Source: CAVVZJ01 sp963752755 (GTDB lineage: Bacteria; Planctomycetota; Planctomycetia; Isosphaerales; Isosphaeraceae). Taken from it: DNA of 64,000 nucleotides. The position numbers and the translations under genes are program-made. Position 1 is the stretch's first letter, and every line of letters starts with the position of its first letter. Of this stretch, positions 8,745 through 19,405 are shown piece after piece. The stretch is from the NCBI GenBank assembly GCA_963752755.1, contig CAVVZJ010000001.1:2418001-2482000 (forward strand), given 5' to 3'. A model generated the notes under the pieces. It saw only the letters and a program-made list of their open reading frames with translations. It made no database searches and was not told where the DNA came from.

Positions 8745-9674
8745 ATGCACATCCAGGACATCTTCCAGTCGCATGCCACGACCTTCAGCTTCGAATTCTT
8801 CCCACCCAAGACGGAGAAGGCTTCCGGGGAGCTGTTTGCGAACATCGCCCGCCTTCAGGAACTCCAGCCTTCGTTCGTGTCGGTGACGTATGGCGCAGGC
8901 GGCTCGACCCGCGAGCTGACGCACGACCTGGTAGTCCGGATTCAGCGGGAGACGAACCTCACCGCGATCTCGCACCTGACCTGCATCTGCCACAGTCGTC
9001 CCGAGCTGGAGGCGATCCTCGACCGTTACGCCAGCTCTGGAATCGAGAATATCCTGGCCCTCCGCGGCGACCCGCCACGCAACCAGCGTGACCACGACCG
9101 GTCGCAGGACGCCTTCCAGTACGCCGATCAGCTCGTCGGCTTCATCAGGTCGCGAGCGACCCCCCCTGACCCGCGCGGCTTCGGCATCGGGGTGGCGGGA
9201 TTTCCGGAGGGGCACCCGGACTGCCCGAACCGGCTCAAGGAGATGGAGAACCTCAAGCGCAAGGTGGACGCGGGCGCCGATTACATCTGCACTCAGCTGT
9301 TCTTCGACAATCGTGACTTCTACGACTTCCGGGAGCGCTGCGACCTGGCCGGCATCGCCGTGCCGATCCTGGCGGGGATCATGCCGGTGGCCTCGCGAAA
9401 GGGAATGGACACGATGGCCCAGCTTGCGCTGGGAGCCCGCTTCCCGGCGCGCTTGATCCGGGCCATCGAGCGTTGCGGCGACGACGAGGAGGCGGTCGCC
9501 CGGGTCGGTTTGCACTGGGCGACTGAGCAATGCCGCGACCTGCTGGACAACAACGTCCGCGGCATCCACTTCTACACGCTGAACAAGTCGGATGCCACCC
9601 GTCGGATCTACGAGAACCTGGGCGTGAAGGACTCGACGGGGTTGCGGTCCTGCCCGACGACCGCCGCGTCGTGA
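8745..9674 (+). CDS. metF: 5,10-methylenetetrahydrofolate reductase
   Basis: A 309-residue MetF, the FAD enzyme that reduces 5,10-methylene-THF to 5-methyl-THF for methionine synthesis. Recognisable blocks are 'FSFEFFPPKTEKA' at residues 13-25, 'VTYGAGGSTRE', 'HLTCICHSRPEL', 'NILALRGDPP' and 'GADYICTQLFFDN'. The ATG at 8745 gives the usual short N-terminus. The TGA at 9672-9674 is followed 13 bases later by queG, so the two are probably co-transcribed. It is cytoplasmic and no frame break is seen. Confidence 0.97.
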   Translation: MHIQDIFQSHATTFSFEFFPPKTEKASGELFANIARLQELQPSFVSVTYGAGGSTRELTHDLVVRIQRETNLTAISHLTCICHSRPELEAILDRYASSGIENILALRGDPPRNQRDHDRSQDAFQYADQLVGFIRSRATPPDPRGFGIGVAGFPEGHPDCPNRLKEMENLKRKVDAGADYICTQLFFDNRDFYDFRERCDLAGIAVPILAGIMPVASRKGMDTMAQLALGARFPARLIRAIERCGDDEEAVARVGLHWATEQCRDLLDNNVRGIHFYTLNKSDATRRIYENLGVKDSTGLRSCPTTAAS

Positions 9675-9687
9675 GTGGGGAATCCGT

Positions 9688-10791
9688 TTGCCGCACGTGC
9701 CTGACGGAGATGACCGCAACCGCTTGACCTCCCGTTTGAAAACCGAGGCCGGACGTATCGGGTTCGATCAGGTCGGGGTCGCACCGGCCGTGAGGCCGGC
9801 GGGCTACGGGCACTATCAGGACTGGCTGGAACGCGGCCACGCGGCAGGCATGGATTATCTCCGCCGCCATGCCCCGGCCAAGGCACACCCGGACGCCGTG
9901 CTGCCGGGCGTGCGTTCCGTGATCGTCGTCTCCTTCCATTATGGCCATTCGGAGGACGAGGAGAGCGGTCCGACGCGGGGGCGGGTGGCTCGTTATGCGA
10001 GGGGGGGCGATTATCACGAACTCCTCTGGCGACGGCTCGAAGCGCTGCTGGAGTGGCTCCGGGGGGAGGTCCCTGGCGTCCAGGGACGGGCCGTAGCGGA
10101 CACCGCCCCTCTGCTCGAACGGGACTTCGCCCGGCTGGCGGGACTGGGCTGGATCGGCAAGAACACCATGCTCATCGACCGCCGGCTCGGCAGCTACAGC
10201 GTGCTCGGTGCCCTGCTCGTCGATGTCGAACTTGCCTACGACGAGCCGCACGTCAAGGACCACTGCGGCACCTGCACGCGATGCCTGGACGCCTGCCCCA
10301 CCGAGGCGTTCGCCGGGCCGTATGAGCTCGACGCGGGGCGTTGCCTCAGCTACTGGACGATCGAGCATCGCGGGCCGATCCCCGAGGAATTCGCCGATCG
10401 CCTGGAGGGCTGGGTCTTCGGCTGCGACGTCTGCCAGGAGGTCTGCCCCTGGAACCGCAAGGCCCCGCCTGGCCGCGAGCCGCAACTGGCGCCAAGACCG
10501 GGCTGGTCGAATCCGGATCTGATCGCATGGCTGGAGGCCGACCCGGTCGCGTTCCGCCGACGCCTCAAGGGCACGGCGATGTCGCGGGCGAAGCGGTCGG
10601 GGCTCCTGCGGAATGCCGCCCTGATCCTTGGCCAGCGAGGCATCGTCGAGGCGGTCGCCCCGCTGGCCAGGTTGCTGGGAGACGACGACCCGACAGTCGG
10701 CGACGCCGCGGCCTGGGCGCTGGCGCGGATCGGGACTCCAGAGGCCAGGCAGGCGCTGGAGTCCCGGCGAGATCAGGGAGAGGTTCGATAA
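9688..10791 (+). CDS. queG: Epoxyqueuosine reductase
   Basis: QueG reduces epoxyqueuosine to queuosine in tRNA, using cobalamin and two [4Fe-4S] clusters. The 367-residue protein contains the two ferredoxin-like cysteine sets, 'CGTCTRCLDACP' and 'CDVCQEVCPWN', and the N-terminal 'GFDQVGVAPA' and 'ARYARGGDYH' blocks. The C-terminal 90 residues form HEAT-like helices ('LLRNAALILGQRG...VGDAAAWALARIG'), also present in many family members. Start codons are non-standard: TTG at 9688 or GTG at 9697, both in frame after 'agtgggg'. The gene ends 14 bases before the convergent dockerin gene. Confidence 0.95.
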   Translation: MPHVPDGDDRNRLTSRLKTEAGRIGFDQVGVAPAVRPAGYGHYQDWLERGHAAGMDYLRRHAPAKAHPDAVLPGVRSVIVVSFHYGHSEDEESGPTRGRVARYARGGDYHELLWRRLEALLEWLRGEVPGVQGRAVADTAPLLERDFARLAGLGWIGKNTMLIDRRLGSYSVLGALLVDVELAYDEPHVKDHCGTCTRCLDACPTEAFAGPYELDAGRCLSYWTIEHRGPIPEEFADRLEGWVFGCDVCQEVCPWNRKAPPGREPQLAPRPGWSNPDLIAWLEADPVAFRRRLKGTAMSRAKRSGLLRNAALILGQRGIVEAVAPLARLLGDDDPTVGDAAAWALARIGTPEARQALESRRDQGEVR

Positions 10792-10805
10792 CTCCAGGTC
10801 GGGCA

Positions 10806-11768
10806 TTACTGGTTCTGCAAGGGAGCAACCTGGGTCAGCACGGGGTAGTAACTGACCGCGGCGATGGTACCGGAGATCTGCTGGCCGGACGTGTCGGTAA
10901 CGGTCACGTGGAAGTTGTTCGCACCGTCGGCCAGGGGGATATTCAGGCTGTAGGTGCCGTCGCTCGTGGCCGTGGTCGTGACATCGGGCGTCTTGTGGTT
11001 GATCTCGCTATAGGTGATCGTGGCCCCGCTGGAGGCGATGCCGGTGAAGTGGACGACCTGCTGGGTGGTCACGCGGTCGGCGGCGCCGGTGTCGGAGGCG
11101 GGGTCGAGGTTGGACGTGACCACGGGCGAGATCGTGCTCTTCACGCCGAGGTTCCGGTGGGCGAGGATGAGGTCGGTCCGGGAGATGACGCCGTCGCGGT
11201 TGGAGTCGGCGTCGAAAGAGTAGTTCTGGTTGCCAGCGATCGTGCCCAGGCGGCTGCGGATGTCCTTCAGGTCGTCCTGGCCGACCTGGCCATCGCCGTT
11301 GGCGTCGCCGGGCAGGAAGAGGCCGGCCAGGAAGGCGCCGGTGGTCTGGCTCTCGCCGGTGACCTGGACCTGGTACGTCACCGGGACCGGGGTCTGTCGG
11401 CCACGGAAGGCCAGGGGCGTGATGATCGCCTGGGTGGCCGCGCCGCGGACCGAGCCGCTCCGGCCGAGGCCCATCGCCTGGACGCGGCCGCCGAGGGAGT
11501 TGTGAACCGCGGTGACGGCCGGCAAGACCTGTGAGGTCTGGGGCGCGGCCACGTCGATGCCCAGGTTGATCCGACCGCGGTTGAAGGTGAAGTTGGCCGG
11601 ATTGATGGTGAAGCTCACCTCGGCCGGCTGGCCGGCCTGCGTGACCTGACCGGGGAAAATGGCGACCGTGTTGCCCGCCCCGGCCGTCATCACCTCGCGG
11701 GACTCCAGGGCCTCGGGGCTCGGCGTGAAGCGGGAGCCGCCTCCGGGTGTTCGCAACGTCGGATTCAT
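10806..11768 (-). CDS. Secreted protein with LEPR-XLL-like motif and dockerin-type repeats
   Basis: A 320-residue exported protein. The N-terminus has 'SPEALESREVMTAG' (about residues 17-30), the same class of motif as the protein at 768-1643. A paired dockerin-like calcium segment sits near the middle: 'GDANGDGQVGQDDL' and 'DADSNRDGVISRTDL' are EF-hand-like loops about 35 residues apart. A C-terminal beta-rich, Ig-like domain follows ('VHFTGIASSGATITYSE...GANNFHVTVTDTSG'). The start ATG at 11768 follows a strong AAGGAGG. No cohesin partner is visible in this window, so the dockerin may only be a structural calcium module. An unusually long 5' gap carries leader copy B. Confidence 0.85.
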   Translation of the reverse strand: MNPTLRTPGGGSRFTPSPEALESREVMTAGAGNTVAIFPGQVTQAGQPAEVSFTINPANFTFNRGRINLGIDVAAPQTSQVLPAVTAVHNSLGGRVQAMGLGRSGSVRGAATQAIITPLAFRGRQTPVPVTYQVQVTGESQTTGAFLAGLFLPGDANGDGQVGQDDLKDIRSRLGTIAGNQNYSFDADSNRDGVISRTDLILAHRNLGVKSTISPVVTSNLDPASDTGAADRVTTQQVVHFTGIASSGATITYSEINHKTPDVTTTATSDGTYSLNIPLADGANNFHVTVTDTSGQQISGTIAAVSYYPVLTQVAPLQNQ

Positions 11769-12038
11769 CAGGCCCTCCTTGGCCATCGGCACACGACTCG
11801 GATCGGTCGGACCACCCGCGCGGCGAGCGTGGGGGATCGATCGTCCGACGCCTGGAACGGGTCGGTCGCTCTTCCCCGCGACGTCGCCGGGCGAAACCGA
11901 TGCGGTCACGCCAACCCGAGCGATGGTAACGATTATCGGGACCGGGTCATCCTTGACTTCAGCGGAATCCCGAAATCCTCTCTGGAGACCCTTCGAAATC
12001 GACCCGCGGGAGCCGACAGGCCGGGCGGGGGCTCGCCA

Positions 12039-12332
12039 GGCGGAGACGCTTTTTTTGACGGTTCGAAGGGGCCTCGAACAACACGGAACCCATGAGCGAC
12101 GCCCCAAGAACGCCTTCAGAACGGTTCGGAGACGACCAAGGGACGCTGGCGACGCCGCCTTAACCTCGATCGCAAATCCAACAGGCCTTAGCTGTTGAGA
12201 TGCAATATTACCTATTTTGAAGTTCGTTCGTGCGCCTGCGACGCGTCGCGGAGCGGCGATGCTGGGGACGGAGTGGGAAGTCCGACGTCCACCGGATTGC
12301 CAAGGAGCCAACGACAATTATAGCACAAAATC
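12039..12332 (-). repeat. Repeated promoter-leader element, copy B
   Basis: This is the second copy of the element at 2769-3060, on the minus strand. It has an extended -10 'tgtgctataat' (12327-12317), 'tggcaatccggtgg', the identical 20-base core at 12230-12211, then 'ttgcgatc', 'cagcgtccct' and 'gtcaaaaaaagcgt' (12060-12046) in the same order. It points toward the dockerin gene start at 11768. The whole 634-base gap 11769-12402 holds no gene I can support. The distance from -10 to core is 97 bases here and 108 in copy A, so the intervening part has drifted in length and sequence. Confidence 0.72.
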
Positions 12333-12402
12333 GGCGTGCCGGCGCGGAGGATTACGCGGCCGGGGTGAGGGACGGCGGAGGGGGGCATTTCCGGCGAGTC
12401 TC

Positions 12403-13770
12403 TCAATCCGACGACGCCGCGATGGACTGACGGGCTGGGTGAGGTCCGCGGAGCGGCGGAGCGGAGGGCTCGTCGCAGGGCGGCGGGACGTCCCGGTGGA
12501 CGACGACGCGCCAGGCGGTCGCGACGTAGAGGGTCAGGCCCGACCAGAAGAAGAGGCCGAAGTACAGGGCGATCTCGTGCCCACCATCGCCCGCGAGTGC
12601 GTCGCCGATCTCGCTGCGATGTCGAGGCCATCAGGACCGCCGAGAGACCGAGGAAGACGCCGAGCGATCGCACGGACTTTCGGGGAGAGCGGGCAGGCGA
12701 CCATCTGATAGACGAGGTAGGTGTAAGGCAAGAGCAGGGTCACGTAATGATGCTTCCAGCTCCGCTCGGAGACGAAGAGCATCGTGAGCACGACCAGGGC
12801 GAATTCGCCGAGCAGTCGGGGGTCGTCGCGGCGGCTCGTCCGGGTCCGGCAGAACCAGGCGAGCAGGGCCACGAAGAGGACCGCCGTGACCTTGATGCCG
12901 ATTGCGACCGCCTCGGGGTCCCAGGAGACGAGGTTGAGGTCATGGTCGGTGTAGCCGTTGTTAAACTCGCCGTTGGTCTTCGGCTGCGTCAGCAGGCGTG
13001 TGACCACGCCCGGCATCGACTGGTTGACCTCCTGCACGCTCGGGATAACGTCCCCCTCGACGAACGGGCTGATGATGTTCTGGCGCCAGCTCATGAGGCA
13101 TTGCCAGTTGAACCGAGGACCGAGGATCGCCCCGGGCACGACCAGCAGAAACAGGACGAGGCCAACGAGCGTCGCCCCGACGGCCTTCCAGCTCCGCTTG
13201 TAGGCGTAGTAGGGCAGGAACAGGGCGGGCGTGACCTTGTAGGCGATCGCCAGGGCCAGGAGCGTGCCGGCGGAGTAGTCGCGGCCCTTTTGCCAGGCTA
13301 GCAGGCTCGCGACGATCAGAAAGAGGATCAGCAGGTTGATGTTGCCATGCTGCAAGTCGCTCAAGATGGGTCGGAGCGAGAGCAAGAGGATGAGGCCGAC
13401 GGCCCAGCCGGCGAGCGGTCGTCCCCGACCGCGGGCCATCTTCAGCAGGACGAGGGCCGACCAGGTCGTCATCCCGACCTTGATCGCGTACCAGGCCAGC
13501 GCCCCAATGACCGGCGGCAGGACCATCAACGGATACAAGGTCAGCGGCAAGATCGGCGGGTTGGGGAAGTAGTACGCGATGCCAGATATTGACGCCGTCA
13601 CCGATCTCGAGGACCTGGTGACGCCAGCGCACGAAGGCACTTCGGGAGTCGGCCGCCTTCCAGGCGTAGATGAAGGCGGCGACAACCATCACGAGCGCCC
13701 AGGTGCACCAGACGGCGCGACGGATGTGGATTTCGAGCTTGGGGCGTGACCCCTCGGGGCTCATTGGCAC
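12403..13770 (-). CDS. GT87/DUF2029-type polyprenol-linked mannosyltransferase-like membrane protein (frame-broken)
   Basis: A multipass protein of about 455 residues of the GT-C type, family GT87 (DUF2029), which moves sugars from polyprenyl-phosphate donors outside the membrane. Blocks include 'GIAYYFPNPPILPLTLYPL', 'LLSLRPILSDLQHGNINLLILF', 'AIAYKVTPALFLPYYAYKRSW', 'NNGYTDHDLNLVSWD' and 'SERSWKHHYVTLLLPY'. The reading frame breaks near 13582, 12670 and 12612. All three frames join into one coherent protein, so single-base errors are likely. Start is GTG 13770 or ATG 13764 after 'aaggaggg'. The acidic residue needed for catalysis in GT-C enzymes cannot be fixed without an alignment. Confidence 0.8.
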
Positions 13771-13837
13771 GTGGCGCTCCCTCCTTGGAGACGGTGCCCT
13801 CGATTCTCGATCGACGGGACCTGTCTCGGTCGTCCCG

Positions 13838-15869
13838 TCAGGGTGGAAAGTCGAGCTCCAGGGTGAAGTCGCCCGGGGGCGGTCGGAACCCGATGAAGGG
13901 GACCGGATCGTCCGCCCGACGGACCGGCTCCAGCCGGATCGGCGGGGTGCACTTCAAGTACGGGAGGGAGTGATAACGGAGCACCACCAATCCGTCAAGC
14001 TCATCGCCCCTTGCGTCCGCGACCCTCAACCGCCCCGGTTCCGCCATCACCCGGGCCGTGCCCTGGATCGTGGCGCCGCCGTAACCCTTGATCCGTCCGA
14101 AGAGCAGCTCGCTCCGATACCGCACTGGCCGGCCGGTGCGGGCATCGACCATCGGCGATCTCAACCGCATGAACGTCGCGGACCTCGACCAACTCCGGAT
14201 GCGCCCGACAGAACGCCAGCGCCCGAGGGCTCCAACAGCAGATGGCGGATGGCCGGTAAAGCGCGGCGTAGGTCCGGAATTCGCGTTCGCCCCAGTCCGC
14301 CTTTCCGAAGAGTCGGCCGGCGCCGAACTGGGTGAAGTTGGTCAGGAGCGTGACCTTCAGATACGGGCCGCCGAGGACCTCGACGCCGGTCAGAGTCGGC
14401 AGGAGGCCGCTGAACCGTCCGCCGTCGAACGGGTCGGGGACGCCGGGCAGGTCTTCCCCACCCTCCTCGTAGAGCAGGCGTTCGCCCGGTTTCATGTCGG
14501 CCCGGATCTGCTCGACAACCCAGCGGAGGCGCTCCGTCGGCCGGCTCGACAGGAAGGGGCGGCCACCCTCCAGGCCGAGTCGGGAGCGGACGGAGCCGGC
14601 GAGGTCGCCACCGAAGAGGCGCAGGCCGACGAGGATCAGGCCCAGGATGAGCCAGAGGTCCAACCGGCCGCGACCCTCCCGCAACCGGCCCAGAACCTCG
14701 GCGATCGCGAGGCCGCCCGCCAGGGCCGCGGCGAGGAAGAACGCGTAGGTGTGCCGGCCGGGCTGGAGGAGGTCCAGACTCCGGGACGCCCCCGCCAGGT
14801 AGCCCCAGGCGAAGCCGGCCATCGCGAACCCGCCGAGCGCCGCCGCGGCCACACGGTCGCGTCGGGCCAGCACGATCAGACCGGGAATCAGGAGCGCGAG
14901 CAGCACGGCCTGGATCGGCGGAGCCCAGCCGACGATCTCGAAGAGTCGCCGCGAGACCGGCTCCGGGTGGAAGAACGCGGGCCGAATCCCGCACGAGCAG
15001 CGAGCGGTACCAGAGACTCGGCCACCACCAGAAGGCGTTGAGCAGGACGGCCAGGAGCGGGATGGCCCAGAGCCCCAGATGCCGCCCGATCGTCAAGGGA
15101 CGGCCCAGCCGCCCCCCTTCCCCGATCGCAGCGAGATAGCCGAGCAAGGCCGCCGGCGCCACGACCATCGGACTGGTGGCATGCAGGAGAAACGTCAGCC
15201 AGGCCAGGACGGTCGCGGCGAGCCAGCGGCCGAAGCCGCCGAGGACCAGAAAGCGACAGGCGGCCGCGGTCGCGACCAGGCCCACCGGCACGGCCAGCCA
15301 GTATGGCGAGCATGCCATACAGCGCGAAGTTCAGCGGGAAGCCCGCGCCGCCGCCCTCGGTCCAGGTGTAAAGCAAGGTCAGAATGACGCTTGCCGCGAT
15401 CGCCGACGGTCGCCAACCACCGAGCCAACCGGCCAGGGCCATGATCCCGGGCAGGCTCGGCGACCGCCGCGAAGATGAAGAACTTGAACGCCTGCGCTGG
15501 ATGCCGGGAGCCGCCGAGGAAGCCCAGTACGTCGTAGAAGGCCGACGACGGCGGGAAGAGCAACGTCTTCGGATAGCCAGCCATGAAGCTCGGGTCGTAA
15601 CCGGACGTCGTCCCCGACTGGCGGAGGAAGTGGCCGGAGATGACCATGCTGTGGAACTGGATCGGATGATCATGCTGCCAGAGCGGCCAGTCGCTGGCGA
15701 GGTCGGCCCCGCCCCCGCAGGCCATCCAGGCGGCCCAGCCGTGGAGCAGGCTCAGGGTGACGATCAGGACCCAGGAGATGGCCAGCCGCCAAGCCCGTCG
15801 CGATCGGCCGACGGCCGGGGCGGCTTCGCGAGCGACGGGAGTCGGCGTCGTGGTCGTCGGCGTGGTCAA
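13838..15869 (-). CDS. Large multipass membrane protein, YfhO/GT-C-like (frame-broken)
   Basis: A membrane protein of roughly 670 residues with at least ten hydrophobic segments in the first two thirds and a soluble C-terminal domain. The N-terminal lumen-side part 'ASDWPLWQHDHPIQFHSMVISGHFLRQSG...GYDPSFMAGYP' resembles GT-C and YfhO-type proteins. The C-terminus ends in a beta-rich section (RYHSLPYLKCTPPIRLEP). Frames break near 15480, 15310, 14990 and 14160. The longest N-terminal reading runs into the tRNA, so I take the TTG near 15869 as a provisional start. Together with the GT87-like gene 67 bases downstream it suggests cell-surface glycan or glycolipid assembly; substrate unknown. Confidence 0.65.
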
Positions 15870-15907
15870 ACCGGGATGCTCGGGGAGACCGGGTCGAGGC
15901 GACGGGA

Positions 15908-16245
15908 TGCGGCCCGCAGGATTCGAACCTGCAACCAAGGGATTCGAGGGCCCCCGCGTTTCCACGGGGCTCGGACTATCTCACCCTCCCCTGCCCGCTT
16001 CTTGGAGGCGAGCGGTGGAGGCCGGGCGCTCGAAGGCGGGGGTTATTGTTGGGACTCACCCCGCTAGTCTCTGAACCGTCCTGGCCACCCTTGCCCGACC
16101 AGGCTAGGCTGCGGGTTGCCATGCCGGAACTCTCGCGAGTCATCGGTTTAGGTTCCCCGCAATTCACCCGGTTCGCAGCCGGGGGTTGCCCCCCGGTGCC
16201 ACCATTGTCGATGAGTCCCCTGCTCTGCCGTTGAGCTAGGGCCGC
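15908..16245 (-). tRNA. tRNA with CAU anticodon, interrupted by a group I intron
   Basis: The two halves fold into a standard tRNA. The 5' exon 16245-16211 reads GCGGCCC acceptor, D arm 'GCTCAACGGCAGAGC', then GGGGACTCAT ending in the anticodon CAT. The 3' exon 15944-15908 reads AATCCCT, variable loop, T arm 'GCAGGTTCGAATCCTGC', acceptor GGGCCGC and discriminator A; CCA is not encoded. The acceptor and anticodon stems pair perfectly apart from one G-U. The anticodon fits elongator tRNA-Met or tRNA-Ile2 (lysidine-modified); I cannot decide between them. The exon-intron junction falls right after the anticodon. Confidence 0.9.
15945..16210 (-). ncRNA. Group I intron within the tRNA(CAU) anticodon loop
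   Basis: This 266-nt insertion follows the anticodon U and ends in G, as group I introns do. Core elements are in order: P-like 'GGGGAACCTAAACC' (16158-16145), Q region with 'GGCATGGCAACCCGCAGCC', R 'GTTCAGAGACTAG' (16076-16064) and S 'GATAGTCC' (15980-15973). GACTA of R pairs with TAGTC of S to form P7. The layout closely parallels the small tRNA introns of bacteria such as the one in Azoarcus tRNA-Ile(CAU). No homing-endonuclease ORF is present, so spread by homing is not currently encoded. Self-splicing is expected but not shown. Confidence 0.88.
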
Positions 16246-16374
16246 GGATTCAGAATCATCTTCGCCGCGGGGGCTTGAGGATGCAAGCCTCCTCCGGCCT
16301 GGACCCGCGGCGAGCCTGGTCGGTTCGCTCAGTTCGTGGCGCCAACCAATTCGGGCTCCTGGTCGCCGAGTCGG

Positions 16375-17254
<880 letters not shown>

Positions 17255-17629
17255 TCTGGATCCTTGCTTGCTTGCGGGAAGACGGTGGCCGGGAGGGGGG
17301 GTTTCCACGCTGACCGGAGGGGCGGCACAACACCACACCAATTGCAAACGTGACGCCGAATTGGTGCTATCGCTCCGCGAACCGGCACCCTGGCGTGGGT
17401 TCATGAGAAAATAGGACGAACCACGAGGTCCGGATCGCTCGTCTTGTTGCCTGGCTCCAAAAAAATGGCGGGCGGCAGGGAGGTTCGGGGGGAGATCTGG
17501 TCAGGCGCGGAGCCAGAGTTTACAACGGAAGCCTCGCCACGCCAACGCCTTTTTCCCCGAGATCCGCAGCTTCCCGGAATTCTCAGCGACTCCGAAAGAA
17601 ATGGCCGAACCTGGAGGGATTGACCACCC
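17255..17629. other. Intergenic region between divergent desaturase and dehydrogenase genes
   Basis: There are 375 bases between two divergent starts, so it must hold both promoters. The only clear structure is a 7-bp inverted repeat, 'accaatt' at 17337-17343 and 'aattggt' at 17359-17365, about 85 bases upstream of the desaturase start. It could be an operator. No convincing coding sequence is seen. Confidence 0.4.
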
Positions 17630-18566
17630 ATGCAAGGAGTCTTCTGCGACGGCCAAGCTGCCCGACTTCGCCGCGACCTGCCCGAGCCGGCGCCCTTGCC
17701 GGGCGAGGTGCTGCTGACCGTCCGGGCGGTCGGCATCTGCGACACCGACTTGCAGCTCGCTGCGCGGCTACATGGGCTACCGGGGCGTGCTGGGACACGA
17801 GTTCGTCGGCCAGACGCCCGACGGCCGTCGCGTGACCGCCGAGATCAACAACGCCTGTCACCGTTGCCCGACCTGCCAGGCCGGCCGTCCCCAGCATTGT
17901 CCGAACCGGAGCGTGCTGGGCATCTTTCAGCACGACGGCGCGATGGCCGAGCGCGTGGCGGTGCCGGAGCGGAACCTGCATGACGTTCCCGATACGCTCG
18001 ACGACCGCGAGGCGGTCTTCATCGAGCCCCTGGCCGCGGCCTTCCGGATCAGGGAGCAGGTCGCGATCGGGACCCGAGACCGCCGCTGCGGTGCTCGGCG
18101 ATGGCAAGCTCGGCCTCCTCTGCGCCTGGGTCCTGCGTGAGGCCGGCGCCCGGGTCACGCTCATCGGCAAGCATCGCGACAAGCTCGCCCTGGCCGGCAA
18201 CAGGATCGCCACGACGCTCCTCGACGAGGCCACGTCCCTTGGCCGTGCGTTCGACCTGGTCGTGGACGCCACCGGCTCGCCGAGCGGCCTGCCGACGGCC
18301 CTGGGGCTGGTCCGGCCTTGCGGGACGGTCGTGCTCAAGACGACGGTGGCCGCCGAGTATCAGATCAACCTGGCTCCGGTCGTGATCGATGAGGTCCAGA
18401 TACTCGGCTCACGCTGCGGCCCGTTCCCGGCGGCGATCGCGGCCTTGCGGGAGAGGCGGATCGACGTCCGCTCCTTGATCGGCGCCGAGTTTCCCTCGAT
18501 CGGGCCGACGACGCCTTCGAGGCCGCCGCCCGGCCGGGGTCGCGGAAGGTCTTGATCCGGGTGTAA
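17630..18566 (+). CDS. Zinc-dependent medium-chain alcohol/threonine dehydrogenase family (frame-broken)
   Basis: A protein of about 311 residues of the MDR family, shorter than the usual 340-350. 'GICDTD' is the catalytic zinc entry, 'LGHEFVG' the second zinc motif and 'ACHRCPTCQAGRPQHC' the four-cysteine structural zinc lobe. 'VLGDGKLGLLCAWVLREAG' is the Rossmann NAD(P) site. Frame breaks lie near 17765 (one extra T restores 'LARGYMGYRG' when removed), 18075 (one extra A) and 18495 (a C missing from a run). The end at 18566 comes from the restored frame (SRKVLIRV). The substrate is unknown. The gene is followed 44 bases on by the IMPase-like gene. Confidence 0.83.
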
Positions 18567-18610
18567 AGCGCGTCGGTGAGACTGTTGAGAGGACGGATCA
18601 GGAGAAGTCC

Positions 18611-19405
18611 ATGAGCCAGCCAGCCGAATTCGCCGTCGCCGAGGAGGCCGCCCGCGCCGCGGGGGAGGTGCTCGCGAGGTACTACCGCGAGGGGGTGACG
18701 ATGCGGTCGAAGGACATCGCCAACCTCGTCTCCGACGCCGACCTCGAAGCCGAGCGGGCGATCGTCGCCGTGATCCGGCGGGCCTTTCCCGATCATGCCG
18801 TGCTCGGTGAGGAGGAACACCATGCCGCGACCGATGCGCCGCACCTCTGGGTCGTGGACCCGCTGGACGGCACGAACAACTTCGCGCACAAGATCCCGCA
18901 CGTCGCGGTCTCGGTGGCCTACGTCCGCGACGGTCGGAGCGAGTGCGGGGTGATCTATCAACCCGCTCCGCGACGACTGGTTCACCGCCATTCGGGGTCA
19001 AGGGGCCTTCTTCAACGGTCAGGCGGCGCAGCGTCACCGAGCCCGAGAAGCTCGACGAGGTGCTCGTCGGCGTCGGCTTCTACTACGACCGCGGCGCGAT
19101 GATGGAGGCCACACTGGCGGCCATCGGCGACCTCTTCCGCAAGAACATCCACGGCATCCGGCGGTTCGGGACCGCGGCGCTGGATCTCTGCATGGTGGGC
19201 GTTGGGATGTTCGGCGCCTACTTCGAATACGAGCTGTCGCCCTGGGACTTCGCCGCCGGCCGCCTCTTCGTCGAGGAGGCCGGGTGGCCGCGTGACGGAT
19301 GGCCGCGGCGAGCCGCTGACGCTCGGGCGTTCGAGCATCCTGGCCTCGAACGGCCGGCTTCATGAGGAGGTTCTGGAGGTGGTCCGTCGGCATCATTTGA
19401 CGTGA
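18611..19405 (+). CDS. Inositol monophosphatase family protein (frame-broken)
   Basis: A protein of about 263 residues of the IMPase/SuhB family, Mg-dependent sugar or inositol phosphatases. 'GEEEHH' and 'WVVDPLDGTNNFAHKIPHVAVSVAY' (near residues 75-115) are the metal-binding signatures; 'DLCMVGVGMFGAYFEYELSPWDFAAG' is the third metal site. Breaks near 18962, 19025 and 19285 disrupt the frame. The C-terminus 'SSILASNGRLHEEVLEVVRRHHLT' fits the family end at 19405. Possible substrates include inositol-1-phosphate, histidinol phosphate or fructose-1,6-bisphosphate; sequence alone does not decide. Confidence 0.87.

Noticed and set aside
15870..15965. In-frame N-terminal extension of the membrane protein (METRGPSNPLVAGSNPAGR)
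   Set aside because: It is the tRNA 3' exon and the end of the group I intron read as protein, a well-known artefact around T arms.
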